A stretch of 64,000 nt of DNA from Helianthus annuus (Eukaryota; Streptophyta; Magnoliopsida; Asterales; Asteraceae). Where the stretch lies: contig NC_035448.2 in NCBI RefSeq assembly GCF_002127325.2, positions 89,758,503 to 89,822,502 on the forward strand, given 5' to 3'. The position numbers and the translations under genes were made by a program. Below, in pieces: positions 35,972 through 47,214 of the stretch. Numbering within the stretch: position 1 is the stretch's first letter; every line of letters begins with the position of its first letter. Below the pieces are notes generated by a model. That model was not told the DNA's origin. It saw nothing but the letters and a program-made list of their open reading frames with translations, and searched no databases.

Positions 35972-36450
35972 GTGAGTTCACACACTCTTACCAAGGCATG
36001 GGATTCCCGGGGTGTTGGGAATGGGATTGAAAGGATAAGGTTGAATAGATACACTACTGACACTATGACTAGACTACCATATTACTATCCTCGGTTGTGA
36101 AGGATACTTATACAGATCACTATCCTCGGATGTGAAGGATACTTATACTGATCACTATCCTCGGATGTGAAGGATACTTGTACTGATCACTATCCTCGGA
36201 TGTGAAGGATACTTATACTGATCACTATCCTCGGTTGTGAAGGATACTTATATTGATCACTATCCTCGGTTGTGAAGGATACCTATAGTTACGAGTAGTC
36301 TAGTGGTTATACAACGTGGAACACCACCACCAATAGAACATACAATCGGCCCAGTAGAGCCACCTGTTACAAATGAACTTACTGTTATGCATTTACTTTC
36401 TGTGAACTCGCTCAACTAGTTTGTTGATCATTCTGTTACATGCCTTGCAG
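35972..36450 (+). promoter_or_regulatory. Predicted leader intron in LTR E
   Basis: CCAAG|GTGAGTTCACAC at 35972 and ATGCCTTGCAG| at 36450 are 479 bases apart. The interval holds a 35-bp minisatellite. The copies in the 3' LTR and in the duplicated LTR are at 43343-43821 and 60671-61149. Confidence 0.6.
36083..36290 (+). repeat. 35-bp minisatellite, six units, in LTR E
   Basis: Units follow CACTATCCTCGGATGTGAAG then GATACTTATACTGAT. Each contains TATCCT...AGGATA, able to form a 6-bp stem. Units differ by one or two bases (GGATG/GGTTG). There is no spacer sequence. Confidence 0.92.
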
Positions 36451-36755
36451 ATCGTTAGGTACTTGGAGCTTGCACACGGAGGAGCTGGTCGTTGTGGGGC
36501 TTGGATCTTGATCATCTTATTGAACACTTTTGATATTTGATACTTATTTGCTATGGGTTTTACAATAATACGCTTCCGCTAAACAATGACAACTTACTTA
36601 TGTTTTGGAAACACCTTTCATATAGAATTGGTTTGGATTATATTGCATTTACTTTTACTTTATACAATGTTCTGTATGATTGGTGGCTTGATCCTGGTCA
36701 GTCACGCTCCCAAGCGGTGATACTCCGCGTGTGGATTTTTGGGGGTGTGACAGAT

Positions 36756-36831
36756 TGGTATCAGAGCCATTGGTTATAGAGAACTTGGTTTTAATATGGA
36801 AAAACGTTTTTATTAAAACCAGACTATAACC
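36756..36831 (+). other. Primer binding site and paired leader of element E
   Basis: TGGTATCAGAGCC lies at 36756-36768. Outer helix: 36772-36779 with 36824-36831. Inner helix: 36787-36796 with 36811-36820, sequence as in D. The remaining leader to 37075 has no gene. Confidence 0.85.
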
Positions 36832-37075
36832 AGAACAGTGCTCTCAACGATCCACAACGACGCTTCGCTCCACGTGCAAGACTCAACTTCTTAGGTAATA
36901 AGGTTTATGTTTATTGCCTACATGCTAGAATTTGCATAGAACTTTGCTCGTAGTATGCTTACATTACCTTGCTCACAACTTGACATTGCATGAGAATACT
37001 TATGTGCTTACACTCTTCTGTCATCGCGCTATTCGCGAACCTTTCTCACTTATGTTGCCTTTGATGTGAAGATCA

Positions 37076-40000
37076 ATGGCCGCACGAATTACCATGACTC
37101 AAGCCCAGCTAGAGGCTCTCGTTGCTGCGGCAGTTGCAGCCGCCCAAGCAGGTAGTATACCCTGCAGTATAGACACTAGGATCTTTAGATCCTACATTAA
37201 TTCTCGTACTTAACTTTGCCCTATTCGTACACAATAGGTCAACCCGCTCAGCAACAACCTGGGTGCACCTTCAAGAATTTCATGGAATGTCGTCCTAGTT
37301 CGTTCAGTGGCACGGAGGGAGCAGTTGGACTCCTCCACTGGTTTGAAAAGCTCGAGTCGGTTTTCGAAATGTGTGAATGCCCTGAGGCTCGCAGGGTGAA
37401 GTTCGCCACTGGCACACTTGAAGGGATTGCGCTCACTTGGTGGAACGCACAAGTGCAGATCTTAGGGTTGGCAGCTGCTAACGCTACACCCTGGAATGAA
37501 TTCAAAGAACTGATCAAGAGGGAATACTGCACTAGAGAAGACATTCACAAGTTGGAGGACGAGTTGTATAACTTGAAAATGGTTGGTTCGGAAATCGAAG
37601 CTTACACCAAGAGATCGAATGAGTTGGCTGTGTTATGTCCAACTATGGTGGACCCTCCATACAAGCGTATTGAGTTGTATCTCAAAGGTTTGGCACCAGA
37701 AATACAGAGCCACGTTACCTCGGCTAACCTCAACAACATCCAGGAAATCCAGCGTCTCGCTCATCGCATCACCGATCAGGCAGTGGATCAGAATAAACTG
37801 CCTAAGCGTATCAGTGCTACTGCTACCGCTACTGCTTCTACTACACTTGCTACTCCCAGTGAAAGTAAGAGAAAATGGGATGGGGATTCTAGCAAGGGAT
37901 CAGCTTCAGTGCAGTCGCAAGCTCAACAGCGAAAGACAGACAGTTACCAGAGTCCAAGTCAGCACTCCTCAGGCAGCCATAGACAGGGAGGGTATCGAGG
38001 AAACCTTCCAAAGTGTAACACCTGCAACAAACATCACAGTGGCCAGTGTAATAAGGTTCGTTGTCAAAGATGCCTCAAGATGGGTCACGAGGCTAAAGAT
38101 TGTAGAAGCGCTCGTCCTGCAAACCAGAATCAGCAGCAACCCCAGGCACAGCAGAATCAGCAGCAGGGTAACAAAGGGTGCTTTCATTGCGGTGCAGAGG
38201 GTCACTTCAAAAGGCATTGCCCTCAGTTGAACAGGAACCAGAACAACAACAATCATAACAACAATCAGGGTAATGGTAACAACAACAACGGGGGAAACAA
38301 CAACAACAACAACGGCAATGAAGCTCGTGGTCGTGCTTTTGTGTTGGGTCGAGGAGATGCAGTGAATGATCCCAATGTGGTTATGGGTAAGTTTCTTCTC
38401 GACGATATTTATGTTACTGTCTTATTTGATTCGGGTGCTGATACAAGCTATATGTCATTGAAAATGAGTAAATTATTAAAACGTACACCAACACCCCTAG
38501 ACACCAAACACGTCGTAGAACTAGCCAATGGTAAAAGTGTAGAAGCCGCACAAGTAGTCAAGGGTTGTAGTATTGTTCTAGCGGGTCAGACTTTCTCGAT
38601 TGATCTTATACCCATAGTTTTGGGTAGTTTCGACGTCGTTATCGGTATGGATTGGTTATCCCAACATCACGCGGAGATCTTATGCAAAGAAAAAGTTATT
38701 CGTATTCCTCGCTCCAGTCAGGAACCTCTCGAAGTGCAAGGTGACAAGAGTGGTGCTGTGGTTGGCATCATCTCTTACTTAAAGGCGCAGAAATGTTTAC
38801 GAAAGGGACATACTGCCATTCTGGCACTTGTCACTGACGCATCAGCAAAGGAAAAGAAGCTGGAGGATATACCAGTTGTGCGTGATTTTCCTCAAGTGTT
38901 TCCTGAAGATTTACCTGGTTTACCTCCTCATCGTCAAGTCGAGTTTCAGATTGAGTTAGCTCCTGGAGCAGCACCAATAGCCCGCGCACCGTATCGTTTA
39001 GCTCCAACCGAACTGGAAGAACTGTCGAAGCAGCTGCAAGAGCTCTTGGAAAAGGGCTTTATTCGTCCAAGCTCTTCGCCTTGGGGAGCTCCAGTGTTAT
39101 TTGTGAAGAAGAAAGACGGTACGTTCAGGATGTGCATCGACTACCGCGAACTCAATAAGGTGACGGTGAAGAACCGTTATCCTCTTCCGCGCATAGATGA
39201 CCTATTCGACCAGTTGCAAGGGTCGTGTTACTATTCCAAGATTGATTTAAGGTCAGGGTATCATCAGCTGAGAGTCCGGGATGAGGACGTCTCCAAAACC
39301 GCTTTCAGAACTCGCTACGGTCATTACGAGTTTCTTGTCATGCCATTCGGGCTTACGAACGCGCCTGCAGTCTTCATGGATCTTATGAACAGGGTGTGCA
39401 AACCCTATCTCGATAAGTTTGTTATCGTTTTCATCGACGACATTCTAATTTACTCCAAGAGTCAGGAGGAGCACGAGCAGCACTTACGTCTTATCTTGGA
39501 GCTTCTTCGAAAAGAGCAATTGTACGCAAAGTTTTCAAAATGCGACTTCTGGCTTCGTGAAGTCCACTTCTTAGGCCATGTGGTGAACAAGGATGGGATT
39601 CATGTCGATCCATCCAAGGTTGATTCGATCAGAAACTGGCCAGCACCACGTACACCGACAGAAATACGCCAATTCTTGGGTTTGGCGGGTTACTACAGGC
39701 GATTTATTAAAGACTTCTCAAAGATCGCGCAACCACTTACTATGCTAACACAGAAAGGTGTCGTTTACAGATGGGGTAATACGCAGGAAACTGCTTTTCA
39801 GTACTTAAAGGATAGATTATGCAGCGCACCTATCCTCTCATTGCCCGAGGGCACGGATGACTTCGTGGTTTATTGTGACGCATCGATACAGGGGCTTGGT
39901 TGTGTATTGATGCAGCGGGATAAAGTTATTGCCTACGCTTCGCGGCAACTCAAGGTTCATGAACGGAACTACACGACGCACGATTTAGAGCTGGGAGCTG

Positions 40001-41787
40001 TTGTTTTCGCGCTTAAGATATGGCGACACTACCTGTACGGTATCAGGTGCACGATTTACACCGATCACAGGAGTCTCGAGCATATTCTTAAGCAAAAGGA
40101 TTTGAATATGCGTCAACGGAGATGGGTTGAACTTCTGAACGACTACGAATGCGCCATCAAGTATCATCCAGGCAAGGCCAATGTTGTGGCTGATGCCCTC
40201 AGTCGGAAAGACACTCTACCTAAGCGCGTGCGAGCGCTACAGCTTACTATTCAGTCCAGTCTTCCTGCACAGATACGAGCTGCTCAGTTAGAAGCACTGA
40301 AACCCGAAAACGTTAAAGCTGAAGCCTTACGCGGCTCAAGGCAACGCATGGAACAAAGGGAAGACGGCGCCTACTATGTAACGGGGCGTATTTGGGTCCC
40401 ACTTTATGGCGGTTTACGCGAACTTGTAATGGATGAAGCTCACAAGTCTCGCTATTCGGTACATCCAGGGTCGGATAAAATGTACCACGACATCAGTACT
40501 ACTTATTGGTGGCCTAGTATGAAGGCCCACATCGCCACCTATGTTGGCAAATGCTTAACCTGTGCGAGAGTCAAGGTTGAATATCAGAAACCAGCTGGTC
40601 TACTTCAGCAGCCTAAGATACCGCAATGGAAATGGGAAGAAATTTCCATGGATTTCGTTACGGGTTTACCTAGATCCCAGCGTGGGAATGACACTATTTG
40701 GGTGATCGTTGATCGACTCACAAAGTCTGCTCACTTCTTGGCTATCAAAGAAACGGATAAGTTTTCTACCCTAGCAGACATCTACTTGAAAGAAGTTGTT
40801 TCGAGGCACGGAGTGCCCACCTCTATTATTTCGGATCGCGATGCACGATTCACGTCAGAGCTTTGGCAAGCGATGCACAAATCCTTCGGCTCACGATTAG
40901 ACATGAGCACAGCATATCACCCTCAGACGGATGGGCAGTCTGAGCGCACGATTCAAACCCTAGAAGACATGCTTCGAGCGTGTGTTATCGATTTCGGCAA
41001 CGGCTGGGAAAAGCACCTTCCTTTAGTGGAGTTTTCATACAATAACAGCTATCATACCAGCATTCAAGCCGCTCCATTCGAGGCATTGTACGGACGTAAA
41101 TGCCGGTCACCTCTCTGTTGGGCAGAGGTGGGGGATAGTCAAATTACGGGTCCAGAGATTGTTGTGGACGCCACAGAAAAGATTGCGCAGATACGACAAC
41201 GCATGGCGGCAGCACGCGACCGTCAGAAAGCCTACGCGGACAAGCGTAGAAAGCCATTGGAATTTGAGGTCGGGGACCGGGTTTTATTGAAAGTTTCACC
41301 CTGGAAGGGTGTGGTTCGATTTGGTAAACGAGGCAAACTGAATCCGCGGTACGTCGGACCATTCGAAATCTTAGAAAAGATTGGCAAAGTAGCCTACAGA
41401 TTAAACCTACCAGCTGAACTCGGTGCAGTTCACAATGTATTTCATGTGTCGAATCTGAAGAAGTGCCTGTCAGATGAGACCCTTATAGTTCCTTTTAAGG
41501 AACTCACTATCGACGAGCGGTTGCAGTTCGTCGAGGAACCAGTTGAAATCACGGACCGGGATGTTAAGGTCCTCAAACACAAGAGAATCCCTCTTGTTCG
41601 AGTTCGTTGGAACTCCCAGCGTGGTCCAGAGTATACCTGGGAACGCGAAGATCAGATGAAAGAAAAGTATCCCCAGTTATTCGAAACCAATGCATCCACT
41701 TCTGAGGCTGAAGCTACTACTACTGAATTTCGGGACGAAATTCCAAATCAACGGGGGGATGATGTGACACCCCAGGAAAACCAGTGA
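37076..41787 (+). CDS. gag-pol polyprotein of element E, intact, one intron (about 1541 aa)
   Basis: Exon 1 is 37076-37151 (ATG at 37076) and exon 2 is 37238-41787, joined through a split Gly codon. Domain order and catalytic residues match element D: CCHC knuckles, [10 protein letters not shown] protease, [11 protein letters not shown], RNase H (VYCDAS, YTDHRS, ADALSRK), integrase (HHCC, MDFVTG, SDRDARF, DGQSERT), GPF and chromodomain. The gag linker has a longer Asn run than D. No internal stop is seen in exon 2. The open stretch beginning at 37216 uses intron bases and is not the real start. It is very close in protein sequence to F and D, although the LTRs of the three are clearly different. 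Confidence 0.95.
37152..37237 (+). other. Predicted gag intron in element E
   Basis: The 86-base segment starts GTAGTATACC and ends ACACAATAG. If not removed it leads to TAA. It contains TTTAGATCCTAC. Elements D and F show the exact spliced junction. Confidence 0.87.
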
Positions 41788-41863
41788 ACGATGTAACTTA
41801 CCTAGCTTCCTCAGTGAGTGCGTACCAAATTTCGGGACGAAATTTCTTTTAAGTTGGGGATAA
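41725..41863 (+). promoter_or_regulatory. Duplicated hairpin and polypurine tract, element E
   Basis: Hairpin 1 is at 41725-41743 (GAATTTCG/CGAAATTC), hairpin 2 at 41827-41845 (AAATTTCG/CGAAATTT), and the polypurine tract AGTTGGGGATAA at 41852-41863. Confidence 0.82.
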
Positions 41864-44123
41864 TGTGACAACTCGAGTTTATGACTTTCACTTTCGCATT
41901 AAATGCGCGTTGACTTTGACTGTTTAGTTGTTTGGATTGTGGACTTGAAAATTGTACGCGTTGTGTTTTAATGAAACGTATTGTCATTTTGCCTATATGT
42001 GATTACTTGCTGTGGTAGAAAATAATATTAGAATTATTATTAAAAACACTTAGTCTAAAACACTTAGTCTAGATCACGAAACATGACATACAATTCGAAG
42101 GATCTCGAAACATATCCTTCGATTCGAAGGATCAACTTTCAGTTCGAAGGATCTCGAAACATATCATTCGACCAAGGACTCTATCCTTCGACATCTTTCG
42201 GCTCAGTCTTTCTAATGGGCTTGGCCCATTCCTGTGATACGTTTATATACGTGATGCATGTAACCGGCAGTTAGTTTCAAAAACCCTAGTACCCTTCTCT
42301 CTCTCTCTCGAAGTCTTGTGGTCGGCTGAAAGTTCTTGTGCACCCGAAACCCCACTAGTTTCAATCCCCTAATCCGGTTAGTGTTTCACTATCATCGTTG
42401 ATGACATGATGTTATTATTATTACATGCTTTGATTAAGAACGATTAGAATTGATTGTATGTTGAATGATATGAATCGTATAAAGATGATCTTGTAGTGGT
42501 ATTGCATGATAATAAGTTTAAATCGATTCAATGATGCTTGTTATGTTACTGTGACGATGTATGCTCCGGATTGATAACTTGTTGATATATTAGTGAAATC
42601 GGGTTATTATGAAATCAGTTTACATGAGGTTGTTATGTCTTAATAGTAATCCGAATGAATATGGTTATTGTTCATGATTTTCGGTTAGGGTTCCTGAGAT
42701 TGAATATATGAAATATGCTTGTTTGATCGGCTGTATGTTAATCGAGAAATTGGAAACCTGTTGATTGATAATTGTTATGTTTGGAAACAATGTAACAGAT
42801 TCAGTAAATTTAGGAAACACGTAACTGATATTTATCGAAAGATGGTAGTTATTCGAAACATAGTTGTTGTGACCGAAAGATGCTTGTCCTTCGAACCATA
42901 GTGGTGTTGACCGAAGGATAGCATTGACCGAACCATAGTAGTGTTGACCGAAGGATAGCTTTGACCGAAAGATAGTGTGTTGACCGAAACATAACCTGTG
43001 TGTCGAAGGATAACTATGTCGAAACATAGCTGATGTGTCGAAAGATAACCATGAATCGTAAGATGATAACTGTGTATCGAAAGACGTGTCGAAACATAAT
43101 TGTGATAATTGTTAGACCGAAGGATGAGCAATATATCGAAGGATGGGTAATGTGAAATCGAATGATAGTTGATGATTAAATGTGAAATAATACGTGTTGT
43201 GCCGATATGCAAACTGACTGTTATGTGAACATTAAATTGCATGCGTATCATTGTGAACATGAACTGATTTGTTATACGTGCATACAATAGGACGTGATTA
43301 ATTACTTGTGAGTGCATAACCTAGCATACCGAGCAAACCAAGGTGAGTTCACACACTCTTACCAAGGCATGGGATTCCCGGGGTGTTGGGAATGGGATTG
43401 AAAGGATAAGGTTGAATAGATACACTACTGACACTATGACTAGACTACCATATTACTATCCTCGGTTGTGAAGGATACTTATACAGATCACTATCCTCGG
43501 ATGTGAAGGATACTTATACTGATCACTATCCTCGGATGTGAAGGATACTTGTACTGATCACTATCCTCGGATGTGAAGGATACTTATACTGATCACTATC
43601 CTCGGTTGTGAAGGATACTTATATTGATCACTATCCTCGGTTGTGAAGGATACCTATAGTTACGAGTAGTCTAGTGGTTATACAACGTGGAACACCACCA
43701 CCAATAGAACATACAATCGGCCCAGTAGAGCCACCTGTTACAAATGAACTTACTGTTATGCATTTACTTTCTGTGAACTCGCTCAACTAGTTTGTTGATC
43801 ATTCTGTTACATGCCTTGCAGATCGTTAGGTACTTGGAGCTTGCACACGGAGGAGCTGGTCGTTGTGGGGCTTGGATCTTGATCATCTTATTGAACACTT
43901 TTGATATTTGATACTTATTTGCTATGGGTTTTACAATAATACGCTTCCGCTAAACAATGACAACTTACTTATGTTTTGGAAACACCTTTCATATAGAATT
44001 GGTTTGGATTATATTGCATTTACTTTTACTTTATACAATGTTCTGTATGATTGGTGGCTTGATCCTGGTCAGTCACGCTCCCAAGCGGTGATACTCCGCG
44101 TGTGGATTTTTGGGGGTGTGACA
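41864..44123 (+). repeat. 3' LTR of element E (2260 bp)
   Basis: It matches 34493-36752 with two base differences. It carries the same TATA box, word clusters, predicted intron and minisatellite. No gene is seen. Confidence 0.95.
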
Positions 44124-44993
44124 GCTTCATCATTGAAGAATACATCCACAGCGATGTTGGCAGTCAATGCATCTACTGGCATTCCACCTTTGCCTCCACC
44201 ACCAGCTGGATCTCAGAAAAATGCTGAGAAGAGACCAACTTCTATCTTCTCTAAACCATCATCTTCTGCTCTAACTTCTTCTGTTCCCAGTACTAGTGAT
44301 ATATTTACTTTGATTTTGCAGATGAGGGATCGTATGCAGCAGCAGGATGAAACTAATGACAGGATCCTCAGAGAAATCGGAGATCTCAAAAGGAAAAAGA
44401 AAACGGCAGAGGATCATTCCCCACTAATGCCCAAATCTTTGAATTTTGATACTCCAATGATTACTTCTCAGCCAACAGAGGTCCCAGACATACAATATAT
44501 GGGTGGATCAAGAGGAGTGCATTTCAGCCCAGCAACAATGACTCAGGCATCAGGATCATATTTCCAACCGGCGGGATCCTACGCCCAGCATTTGGGATCC
44601 TTCATGAGCTTAGGATCCTCCTTTGTCCCAGGATCATCCCAGGTTCAAGGATCCTCCTTTGTTCCAGGATCATCCCAGATTCAAGGATCCTCCTTCGTTC
44701 CAGGATCGTCTCAGATAGCAGGATCCTTCCAGATGCCAGGATCCCTAAAGAGTTTGCAAACAGGAAGCCTAGATGTCCATCAAGGAGATTTTATTCCAAT
44801 GCAGACCATTGCTTCCACTGGTCCATCCATTATCCCAGAATCCCAGCAATATGGATTCACACCCAATGTTCCTAACTTGAACCCGATGGGAGGTAACACC
44901 TTAAATAATTATCTTACCACTAACCATGGATTCGTGCAGGATACAGGTATCAATCATGCTATGGCCAGGGAGTTACAGAAGCTGAAGGATATG
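44124..44993 (+). CDS. B2 gag, N-terminal segment (starts at 34485, split by element E)
   Basis: After the second GCTTC (44124-44128) the Gag frame continues: Ser/Pro-rich N-terminus, likely coiled coil around TLILQMRDRMQQQDETNDR, and three 36-bp repeats (44613-44720) encoding GSSFVPGSSQ. It runs open to ATATG (44989-44993), the target site of element F. It has no internal stop, unlike B1. Function beyond a Gag N-terminal region is not known to me. Confidence 0.88.
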
Positions 44994-47075
44994 TGTCACA
45001 CCCCCAAAATCCACCTGCGGAGTATCACCGCTTGGGAGCGTGACTGACCAGGATCAAGCCACCAATCATATTGAACATGCATATAGTATTAAGTAAGATA
45101 AAAGAAAACCATCCGTTCAATACAAAAGGTGTTCAAAACATGTTATTGTTTTAAAGTGTAGCGGAAGCATAGTAATAATCCAACAATAGTAAATAGTTCA
45201 AATGTTATAATAGTTCAGCATAGAAACCACGAATCCTTGTCCACAACGACCCGCTTCTCCAGTGCAAGCTCCAAGTACCTAACGATCTGCAAGGCATGTA
45301 ACAGAATGGTCAACAAACTAGTTGAGCGAGTTCACAGTAAGTAAATGTGTAACAGTAAGTAACAGGTGGCTCTACAGGGCCGATAGTAAGTTATGCTGGT
45401 GGGGGCTTCCCATGTTAAGTTACCACTAGACTATTCGTATTATTATCCCTGTTCTTCGTCCGAGAACAGAAGTGTGTATAAAGTGTGCGTAGGTTTTACG
45501 CACGTATCCTTCGTAACCTGAGGATAGGAGTAAGTAATGCGTACACATAGGTTTTACGTGCGTATCCTTCGTAACCGAGGATAGAATGGCATGTGAACCC
45601 GTAGGTGTTATCCCAACCTACGTAACCGTCCTGACATCCGAGGACATGATAGGTGACAGTCTAGTAAAGCATATGTACGTTCCTTTCAATAACAACCTTT
45701 AACCCATTCCCACAACCCGGGAATCCCATGCCTTAGTAGGAGTGTGAACTCACCTTGGTTTGCTCGGTATGCTAGGTTATGCACTCACAAGTAATTAATC
45801 ACGTCCTAGTGTATGCACGTATAACGAATCAGTTTATGTTCACAATTGTACGCATGCAGTTAATTGTTCACATAGCAGTCAGTTTGCATATCGGCACAAC
45901 ACGTAGTATTACACGAATATGTTCATCACCAAGCATGGCATGACTATTAATACAACATATGTTCTACTGTTCAAAGCATTATCAAAACCCTAATATCTTT
46001 CGATTCATAATTCATCCTTCGACAGTCCATTATCACCATTTTCCTTCGGACCGAAGGTTATGCTTCGGACCATGTCTATCTTTCGGTCCAACTATCTTTC
46101 GGTCCAACTATCTTTCGGTCCAACTATCTTTCGGTCAAACTATGGTTCGGTCAACAAGTATCCTTCGGTCAAATAATGGTTCGAACAGCTAATATCTTTC
46201 AGTCAATATCAGTTATGTTTATCCATTAACACAATTTTCACAATTTAGTAAATATCAACCAGATCAAACAAGCATGATTCCCACGTTTATCAAGAACCCT
46301 AATCTGATTAACAAGCATAACACTTTATCCTATACGATTCCGTTTTCAAGAACAGTGAACAATAACAATCCGTAGTGTATACATCACAACCAATCCACAA
46401 GCTTTATCATTAACCCTAATCACAACAGATCCAATTTGCATACAAATCCGATGAACATCCAAATCCTACCAATCATGCACAACCGATTAACATACAACCC
46501 TAGCATCTTTCAAAACATCCATACTAACCGATCACGATATGAACAATTCGATTAACATATATCCGATTAGTATACGTATCCGGTTAATCATACAGTCAAC
46601 ATATTGCAAGTAAATTGGTAAATCATGAAATCACATACACCTTAAATACTAACCGGAATTGAAAGCAAAAAGGGAATCGTTCAGCAAGAAATCTCCGGTT
46701 GGTTGTGATTGCCGTCACACACACAATGAAAACTAGGGTTCTTAGAAAAACTGCCGACTTGCATGTAATACTCGTATATAAACATTTTACATGAATGGGC
46801 CAAGCCCATTAGAATAACCGGGCCGAAGGATATGTTTCGAGATTCATCATTCCGAAGGATGATCTTTCGGATCGAAGGATGTGTTTCGACATCCTTCGAT
46901 TCATGAATCATGTTTCGTGGGACATCCTTCGAAAGTTGGGCCATGTTTCACACTAACTAGTTAACACATAATACAAGTTTCACAATATGGCAATCAAATG
47001 TGCAATTAAACAATTAGTCAATACATGTTCGTGTAATACATATGAAATCAAATCTTGGAATTTCGAGTTGTCACA
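44994..47075 (-). repeat. 3' LTR of element F (2082 bp)
   Basis: It reads TGTGACAACTCGAAATTCC on the minus strand from 47075. It has CGAAGGAT words at about 46830-46940, a TATA-like box near 46773-46782 and ATCTTTCGGTCC words at about 46060-46200. The intron signals lie at 45753 and 45287. No gene is seen. Confidence 0.94.
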
Positions 47076-47214
47076 TTATCCCCAACTTAAAAGAAATTTC
47101 GTCCCGAAATTTGGTACGCACTTACTGAGGAAGCTAGGTAAGTTACATCGTTCACTGGTTTTCCTGGGGTGTCACATCATCCCCCCGTTGATTTGGAATT
47201 TCGTCCCGAAATTC
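47076..47214 (-). promoter_or_regulatory. Polypurine tract and duplicated hairpin, element F
   Basis: The tract AAGTTGGGGATAA (minus strand) lies at 47076-47088. The adjacent hairpin is at 47094-47112 (AAATTTCG/CGAAATTT), and the inner hairpin in the frame end is at 47196-47214 (GAATTTCG/CGAAATTC). Confidence 0.82.

Larger units (their letters stand above)
34493..36752 (+). repeat. 5' LTR of element E (2260 bp)
   Basis: It starts TGTGACAACTCGAGTTT. U3 has CGAAGGATC repeats at about 34722-34815, a TATA box TTTATATACG (34871-34880), and a telomere box plus CT tract at about 34909-34939. GACCGAAGGATAG words lie at about 35516-35780, before the predicted intron. No gene is seen. Confidence 0.94.
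34493..44123 (+). mobile_element. Tekay-type element E, complete and apparently autonomous
   Basis: Two 2260-bp LTRs (34493-36752, 41864-44123) flank an intact, intron-containing gag-pol. Target duplication GCTTC is at 34488-34492 and 44124-44128, at the second and third codons of B2 gag. I found two LTR differences (near 34719/42090 and 34802/42173). Confidence 0.96.

Noticed and set aside
36083..36290. CRISPR-like regular direct repeats
   Set aside because: The 35-bp units abut with no spacers, lie in an LTR, are repeated in the other LTR, and the genome is plant.
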